DNA of 10,964 bases. Source: Bacteroidota bacterium (GTDB taxonomy: Bacteria; Bacteroidota; Bacteroidia; Chitinophagales; LD1). The stretch is from positions 1 to 10,964 of the forward strand of contig JAQBNQ010000004.1 in the NCBI GenBank assembly GCA_028288545.1. The letters are read 5' to 3'. The first letter of the stretch is position 1. Each line of letters opens with the position of its first letter. Under the pieces are notes generated by a model that ran no database searches, was not told where the DNA came from, and worked only from the letters and a program-made list of their open reading frames with translations. The position numbers were made by a program, and so were the translations under genes. Positions 7,832-10,964 of the stretch are shown here, piece by piece.

Positions 7832-7839
7832 TACTTTTG
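7832..7839 (+). promoter_or_regulatory. -7 box upstream of the acetyltransferase gene
   Basis: TACTTTTG matches TAnnTTTG exactly and overlaps the region just after the hydrolase stop. It lies 19 bases before the ATG at 7859, predicting a leader of about 10-15 bases. The -33 position has only a weak match (TTC at 7811), so this is a partial promoter call. Confidence 0.42.
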
Positions 7840-7858
7840 CAAACAAATACCCTGAACT

Positions 7859-8140
7859 ATGGAAGTAAAGCAACACGGCGACAACAAAAACGGCAGCTTT
7901 TATATTGAAGAGAACGGCCAAAAGGTAGGCGTTATGACCTACCACTTCCCGCACGAAAATAAAATGGTGATCGTACACACCGAAGTGAACCCCAGCCAGG
8001 AAGGCAAAGGCCTTGGCAAACTACTGGTAAAAGCCGCCGTAGATTACGCCCGTGCCCACAACATAAAAATAGACCCCGTTTGCCCCTACGCAAAAAGCGT
8101 CTTCAACCGTAAGCCGGAATATGCGGATGTGTTGGCGTAG
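7859..8140 (+). CDS. Small GNAT-fold N-acetyltransferase-like protein
   Basis: 93 residues. It resembles the short single-domain GNAT proteins of the Acetyltransf_CG (YjdJ-like) type. The sequence shows a strand pair at residues 13-30 (GSFYIEENGQKVGVMTYHF), a strand at 35-43 (KMVIVHTEV), then the acetyl-CoA pyrophosphate loop EGKGLGKLL at about 49-57, followed by the helix VKAAVDYARAHN and a final strand around KIDPVCPYAKSVF. The V-x-P-C-PYA-x-x-F ending is typical of the subfamily. The natural substrate of this subfamily is not well established. It starts 28 bases after the hydrolase stop but has its own -7 box, so it may be expressed both alone and by readthrough. No signal peptide; cytoplasmic. 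Confidence 0.85.
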   Translation: MEVKQHGDNKNGSFYIEENGQKVGVMTYHFPHENKMVIVHTEVNPSQEGKGLGKLLVKAAVDYARAHNIKIDPVCPYAKSVFNRKPEYADVLA

Positions 8141-8143
8141 GCT

Positions 8144-8174
8144 GTTTACAGTTTACGGTTTGGGGTTTACAGTT
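8144..8174. repeat. Short direct repeat GTTTACAGTT
   Basis: GTTTACAGTT occurs at 8144-8153 and again at 8165-8174 (period 21), with a related GTTTACGGTTT between them. This is low-complexity intergenic DNA just after the acetyltransferase stop codon. It holds no gene. Confidence 0.6.
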
Positions 8175-8194
8175 AAACTCATTGCCTGAAGCAA

Positions 8195-8272
8195 GGATTA
8201 AACTGATTAAAGGGGTTACACGGATCTGAATTTTCTGCGTAATCATGCAATCAGCATAATCCGTGATTCAGA
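8195..8272. repeat. Palindromic repeat at the 3' end of the membrane protein gene
   Basis: Three inverted pairs overlap here. A 14-base arm at 8195-8208 pairs with 8249-8262 with two mismatches. CACGGAT (8219-8225) pairs with ATCCGTG (8259-8265). TCTGAAT (8225-8231) pairs with ATTCAGA (8266-8272). The last two are interleaved, so they are either alternatives or a pseudoknot. Words such as ATCCGTGATTCAGACAAT are familiar as dispersed repeats in Bacteroidota genomes. The right part of the element is inside the coding end of the minus-strand gene. Confidence 0.6.
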
Positions 8273-8740
8273 CAATTTAATGTGCTTTAGCCGGAGTTCC
8301 GTCTTTTTTGGTGCGTTTGTCCTTGCCTTATTTTTATCCATAATATAAGTAGCAGCAACGAATGAGATAAACGAAAGGAACACTATCATAAAACCTATTA
8401 AGGCATCCTTTTTATGTAAAGAACCCCTCTGATTCTGAAAGTGAGCAATGATTTTCTCCTTACGCTGATTATGGTTGAGGTAACACCAACTGCCTAAGTA
8501 ACAAAAGGCCATTAAAAGAATTCCACCCTGTATTGTAAATCTACCAAATACCAATTGCCATAAACCTGAATAAGCAAGTGACAACATGGCAACTAGTAAA
8601 AGAGTACTGGAAAAAAGAGATGTGGTTACCATATGCTCAACTGGCCGCTGCCTCTTAACTAAACTTATTAAGCAGTACATACAATAATAGATATAGTTAA
8701 TTACCACCTGGCCAAAATACACTATCCAATTATAAATCAT
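8243..8740 (-). CDS. Four-helix membrane protein of unknown function
   Basis: Starting from the ATG at 8740 the protein has 165 residues. The frame is open further upstream to a TTG at 8815, but that part is made of hairpin repeat sequence, so it is not taken as coding. Hydrophobic segments lie at about residues 5-28, 38-60, 66-88 and 112-133, with charged stretches between (VKRQRPVEH; NHNQRKEKIIAHFQNQRGSLHKKD). The C-terminal tail is polar and basic and its last ten residues or so (LSESRIMLIA) are encoded by a dispersed palindromic repeat. I do not recognise a family; it could be a small integral membrane protein of an accessory region. A fragment of its first 16 codons occurs again at 9670-9711 with a stop in it. 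Real gene likely, but the original C-terminus may have been replaced. Confidence 0.6.
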   Translation of the reverse strand: MIYNWIVYFGQVVINYIYYCMYCLISLVKRQRPVEHMVTTSLFSSTLLLVAMLSLAYSGLWQLVFGRFTIQGGILLMAFCYLGSWCYLNHNQRKEKIIAHFQNQRGSLHKKDALIGFMIVFLSFISFVAATYIMDKNKARTNAPKKTELRLKHIKLSESRIMLIA

Positions 8741-8848
8741 CAACTTGGTCTGCTTAACAGGAATATATCTTGCGTTGAGATGTGCCGTTAGGCACAATAT
8801 ACCGGTAGCAAACAATTAGCAAAATAATTCACATCCCGTTAGGGATGA
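8699..8848. repeat. Duplicated segment, copy 1 (start of membrane protein gene plus hairpin element)
   Basis: This segment is repeated at 9670-9915 in the same orientation. Part A (8699-8747) matches 9670-9718 with two differences in 49 bases. Part B (8755-8848) matches 9822-9915 with six differences in 94 bases. Parts A and B are seven bases apart here but 103 apart in copy 2. Part B carries two GTTA-loop hairpins, TGTGCC/GGCACA (8781-8796) and CATCCC/GGGATG (8832-8847), 35 bases apart. On the minus strand part A is the 5' end of the membrane protein gene, and part B is its upstream region. Confidence 0.85.
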
Positions 8849-8876
8849 TACCGTGGCATAAGGATTGTTGTGGTAC

Positions 8877-8932
8877 AGCCTAGTACAAGTGGTACACCCT
8901 GTACAAGTGTTCAAGGTGTACAAGTTTAGGCT
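8877..8932. repeat. Imperfect palindrome with three GTACAAGT repeats
   Basis: AGCCTA (8877-8882) pairs with TAGGCT (8927-8932), and inside it GTACACC (8892-8898) pairs with GGTGTAC (8915-8921). The word GTACAAGT occurs three times, at 8883, 8901 and 8918. It lies downstream of the DUF5615 toxin stop in the gap between the two minus-strand genes. It is not a terminator by the usual rule because no T-run follows on either strand. The remaining bases up to 9034 show no gene. Confidence 0.55.
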
Positions 8933-9034
8933 TTTGGAAGTTCTTAGTATCGGGAGTGTTGAAGTTGGAGACTTTAGCTTTTCAGTAGTCTTCCTGCTTT
9001 TCGGCGGAACAGTTGGGGGTATTTGATATAATGA

Positions 9035-9382
9035 TTATATCCGCCTGATTCGTATTTTATTGCGGGAAATAGTAATGAAACATGTATCGGGATTTTTAAA
9101 ATAATCCTCTAAACATTGCAGCACATGGTTTTCGATCGTTTCATATTGAGGCTGGTCATATCTCATTAGCATTACCGAAACGCCTTGAATTCCATAAGAA
9201 AAAACCAGTTCTCCGAAATCCTTATCCTCAGTAATGAGGATACCTTTGTGCATTCTCGCCAATTCAAGTACTTCCTTATCCGAAATGCCAGGGGAATGCT
9301 CTGTTACCGAAAAAGTTTCGTATCCCCTATTCTTTATCAACTCTATCCAGTAAACTTCTACGTTTTCGTCGAAGATGATCAT
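9035..9382 (-). CDS. DUF5615 PIN-like toxin
   Basis: 115 residues, close to the usual length for the DUF5615 (Mut7-C/VapC-like PIN) family. Acidic residues expected at the metal-binding nuclease site are visible: Asp5 and Glu6 in FDENV, Asp35 in SDKEVLELA, and Asp53 and Asp55 in ITEDKDFG. The pattern DENV...GISDKEVLELA...GILITEDKDFGELV is diagnostic. By analogy with PIN toxins it should be an RNase, though no activity can be read from sequence. It overlaps the stop of the upstream DUF433 gene by four bases (ATGA, 9379-9382), the usual antitoxin-toxin order. No clear terminator follows. The pair lies between two duplicated repeat segments. Confidence 0.9.
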   Translation of the reverse strand: MIIFDENVEVYWIELIKNRGYETFSVTEHSPGISDKEVLELARMHKGILITEDKDFGELVFSYGIQGVSVMLMRYDQPQYETIENHVLQCLEDYFKNPDTCFITISRNKIRIRRI

Positions 9383-9606
9383 GCCACTTCTTTGATCTCC
9401 TCGTTGGCTATAAGATCTGCCATGTACTCAAAAGCGGCCAAAACCTGTTCCTTTGTAATATGAGGGTAGCTCTCTAAAAAATTTTCTATAGAATATCCAC
9501 CGGCAAGTTTTCGCATAATCAACTCAACCGTAATCCTTGTTCCTTTTACAATTGGCTTACCCAACATAACAATTGGGTCGCGGGTTATAAATTTAGAATA
9601 GTCCAT
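9379..9606 (-). CDS. DUF433 antitoxin
   Basis: 75 residues from the ATG at 9606 (MDYSKF). A longer frame starts at a TTG (9639), but its extra residues cover the promoter, so the ATG is preferred. The DUF433 signature is clear: ITRDPIVMLGKPIVKGTRITVELIMRKLAGGYS at residues 7-39, then SYPHITKEQVLAAFEYMADLI, which together make the helix-turn-helix-like fold of this family. DUF433 proteins commonly pair with DUF5615 toxins and are thought to neutralise them and repress the operon. It is the first gene of the pair, with an exact -7 box just upstream, and is translationally coupled to the toxin by a four-base overlap. Confidence 0.9.
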   Translation of the reverse strand: MDYSKFITRDPIVMLGKPIVKGTRITVELIMRKLAGGYSIENFLESYPHITKEQVLAAFEYMADLIANEEIKEVA

Positions 9607-9621
9607 ATTTTCGGGTTTAAG

Positions 9622-9629
9622 CAAATTTA
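9622..9629 (-). promoter_or_regulatory. -7 box of the DUF433/DUF5615 operon
   Basis: TAAATTTG on the minus strand matches the Bacteroidota -7 consensus exactly and has the same sequence as the hicBA -7 box. It ends 15 bases before the ATG at 9606, predicting a leader of about ten bases. No good TTG was found at the -33 spacing, so the promoter may need an activator or have a degenerate upstream box. Confidence 0.5.
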
Positions 9630-9669
9630 CAAAATCCAAAACAAAAATAATCTACTGATTCTGTGTTTC

Positions 9670-9711
9670 AATTACCACCTGGCCAAAATACGCTATTCAA
9701 TTATAAATCAT
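9670..9711 (-). pseudogene. Remnant of the 5' end of the membrane protein gene
   Basis: Read from the ATG at 9711, the first codons match those of the gene starting at 8740 (MIYN, then IVYFGQVVI/IAYFGQVVI). The fifth codon has changed from TGG to TGA (9699-9697), so it cannot make the protein. Similarity ends at 9670, after about 14 codons, just upstream of the DUF433 promoter. It is a decayed duplicate left by whatever event placed or kept the toxin-antitoxin pair here. Confidence 0.75.
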
Positions 9712-9915
9712 CAACTTGATCATCTGGGCGGGAAGGAATATAGCCGTTTATCCTGTCAAGGTGTTGTCCATAACCGGGACGATAATATCACGCTGATCTG
9801 TAGCTACCAATATTAATTCCCTAACAGGAATAGCTCTTGGGTTGAGATGTGCCGTTAGGCACAACATACCGGTAGCAAACAATTCGTAAAATAATTCACA
9901 TCCCGTTAGGGATGA
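9670..9915. repeat. Duplicated segment, copy 2 (with 103-base spacer)
   Basis: Second copy of the segment at 8699-8848, same orientation. Part A (9670-9718) and part B (9822-9915) are separated by 103 bases. The word GGAATA occurs near both ends of this spacer (9736 and 9827), so copy 1 could have lost about 90 bases by recombination between these short repeats. Three hairpins are visible: ATTCC/GGAAT with a CTAACA loop (9816-9831), TGTGCC/GGCACA with a GTTA loop (9848-9863), and CATCCC/GGGATG with a GTTA loop (9899-9914). No ORF of note lies in the segment. Confidence 0.85.
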
Positions 9916-9958
9916 CACTTTCTCGTGTCTAATGTCTAAAGTGTCGTGTCTAATGTCT
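9914..9958. repeat. Short direct and inverted repeats
   Basis: TCGTGTCTAATGTCT occurs at 9923-9937 and 9944-9958 (period 21). GACACTTT (9914-9921) is the exact inverse of AAAGTGTC (9938-9945) and could form an eight-pair hairpin with a 16-base loop. It directly follows the duplicated hairpin segment and precedes the fibre-like gene by about 50 bases. Confidence 0.65.
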
Positions 9959-9986
9959 CGTGCTAACCTCTATTCCCTAACTTTTC

Positions 9987-9994
9987 TATCTTCG
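9987..9994 (+). promoter_or_regulatory. Weak -7 box of the fibre-like gene
   Basis: TATCTTCG matches seven of eight positions of TAnnTTTG, with no clear -33 box. If used, the start site would fall near 10000, which makes the ATG at 10013 a better start than the one at 9998. Confidence 0.3.
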
Positions 9995-10012
9995 ATAATG
10001 AAAAAGGACTAC

Positions 10013-10964
10013 ATGAAAAAAATCTGCTTGTTATTTGTAATGGCCCTGGCCATGGTTCAGGGTTTTGCCCAAAACAATATTGGTATAGGTACCCCCACCC
10101 CCGACCCTACTTCCATACTTGATCTTACTGCCACCGATAAAGGGTTTCTTGCACCGCGTATGACCACCGCGCAAAGAACCGCCATAGTAACGCCCGCCGC
10201 GGGTTTGCTGGTGTACGATACCAATGTGGGCTGCTACTTTTATTTTAACGGTATCTGGAATTCGCTCTGCCTCTCAGGCCCAACCGGACCAACCGGTGCA
10301 ACGGGTAGTACCGGTGTAACAGGCGTAACGGGTGTAACAGGTGCACAAGGTGTTACAGGTGTTACAGGGCCAACTGGTCCCGGCACTATTTGCCCAACGG
10401 CTGGAGCGGGTTATGTAACTATGTTTACTTCCCCCACCGATCTTTGTAACTCGGTATTATTTCAGTTGGGTACTAATATTGGCTTAAACACAACAACACC
10501 GGTTGTGTCTTTTCAGGATAATGCTACCGATGCCATCGGTTTACCCGCCGGTACTACGGCGCAACAACCTGCCGCACCACCGGTAGGTGCTATCCGCTTC
10601 AACACAACACTTGGGGCCGCCGAAGTTTTTAATGGCACCTGCTGGCAAAATGTAAATACTCCGCCTATTGGCTCTACTTACATTCAATGGTTCAATGCGG
10701 CTGACCCGAATACGCTTTATCCCTGCACACAATGGGTATCAAGCGATATTGCCAACGGCGAATTTATAAGAGCAGCAGGAGGAGCCGCCAATATTGGCGC
10801 AGCCGGGCCCTTAACCGGTGTACTTCAATCCATGCAGTTATTAGATCATACCCATAACGAAACCGGGAGCATTGGCAATGCAGGGCCTTTTACAACTTCT
10901 ACCGATGGCAGTCATAACCACAGCGGAAGTACCGGAGGAGTTAACACAGCCACTGGTGTTTGGA
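10013..10964 (+). CDS. Secreted fibre-like protein with collagen-like repeats (C-terminus outside the window)
   Basis: The frame is open from the ATG at 10013 to the window end, 317 residues. An in-frame ATG at 9998 would add five residues. A signal peptide covers residues 1-20 (MKKICLLFVMALAMVQGFAQ). Next is the conserved Bacteroidota block NNIGIGTPTP...SILDLTATDKGFLAPRMTTAQRTAI, ending in GLLVYDT, then an N-x-W segment. Residues 89-124 are twelve Gly-X-X triplets, mostly Gly-X-Thr, of collagen type, which predict a trimeric rod. A second globular part follows, with another FNGTCWQN-like segment. The C-terminal region (GEFIRAAGG, then His279-Thr-His281 and His301-Asn-His303) resembles phage tail collar or tail-fibre tips, where His-x-His can bind a metal ion. 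The likely role is an exported or surface fibre or adhesin. The true end, and any secretion signal on it, are not seen. Confidence 0.85.
   Translation, partial: MKKICLLFVMALAMVQGFAQNNIGIGTPTPDPTSILDLTATDKGFLAPRMTTAQRTAIVTPAAGLLVYDTNVGCYFYFNGIWNSLCLSGPTGPTGATGSTGVTGVTGVTGAQGVTGVTGPTGPGTICPTAGAGYVTMFTSPTDLCNSVLFQLGTNIGLNTTTPVVSFQDNATDAIGLPAGTTAQQPAAPPVGAIRFNTTLGAAEVFNGTCWQNVNTPPIGSTYIQWFNAADPNTLYPCTQWVSSDIANGEFIRAAGGAANIGAAGPLTGVLQSMQLLDHTHNETGSIGNAGPFTTSTDGSHNHSGSTGGVNTATGVW
10277..10384 (+). repeat. Coding Gly-X-Thr triplet repeat
   Basis: Twelve collagen-like triplets are encoded by imperfect nine-base units such as GGTGTAACA and GGTGTTACA. Third positions vary between copies (AAC/ACG/ACA for Thr, GTA/GTT for Val), so the protein repeat is kept while the DNA drifts. 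Such tracts can change length by slippage or recombination. Confidence 0.85.

Noticed and set aside
8741..8815. N-terminal extension of the membrane protein from a TTG
   Set aside because: The added residues are encoded by the GTTA-loop hairpin repeat, the start is not ATG, and the ATG at 8740 directly precedes the first hydrophobic segment.
8781..9914. CRISPR array
   Set aside because: The repeated hairpins are short (16 bases), only two or three occur together, and the sequence between them is itself conserved between copies rather than varied like spacers.
10541..10732. Minus-strand ORF of 63 residues
   Set aside because: Antisense to the continuous fibre-like reading frame, with no domain and no promoter.
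1..10964. tRNA or rRNA genes
   Set aside because: I saw no cloverleaf pattern with a TTC-loop motif and no rRNA signature words on either strand while reading, though a covariance search was not possible.

Overview
The window looks like a chromosomal segment of a member of the Bacteroidota. Three things point there: the RpoC protein is of the Bacteroidota type (1444 residues), genes lack Shine-Dalgarno sequences, and several start codons sit just after -7 boxes of the phylum's TAnnTTTG form, one of them paired with a clear TTTG -33 box. The intergenic DNA is full of short palindromic repeats of a kind often seen in this phylum. A closer taxonomic placement is not supported.

Layout. Positions 1-208 (minus) hold the 5' end of a membrane-anchored protein, possibly LEA-type-2-like. 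Positions 415-873 (plus) encode a small secreted protein of unknown function. A 60-residue hydrophilic ORF (945-1127, minus) ends at a strong terminator. A hicBA toxin-antitoxin operon (1268-1713, minus) is transcribed away from rpoC (2034-6368, plus). rpoC is complete, has all its catalytic and zinc-binding motifs, is followed by a textbook terminator, and is not preceded by rpoB, which is unusual. Next come a cluster of hairpins (6472-6598), an SGNH/GDSL-type hydrolase with an N-terminal anchor (6721-7830) and a small GNAT-type acetyltransferase (7859-8140).

The right-hand third is an accessory region. A four-helix membrane protein (8243-8740, minus) is bounded by repeats on both sides. A DUF433/DUF5615 antitoxin/PIN-like toxin pair (9035-9606, minus) lies between two copies of a duplicated segment. 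That segment carries GTTA-loop hairpins and the first codons of the membrane protein; in the second copy these codons are broken by a stop. From 10013 to the window end runs a secreted fibre-like protein with collagen-like Gly-X-Thr repeats and a phage tail-fibre-like His-x-His region.

The genes do not form one pathway. The window is one essential housekeeping gene among unrelated small transcription units, two toxin-antitoxin modules and several families of palindromic repeats. The most notable points are the separation of rpoC from rpoB next to hicBA, and the toxin-antitoxin cassette flanked by duplicated hairpin elements and a gene remnant. No clearly new multi-gene system is visible.
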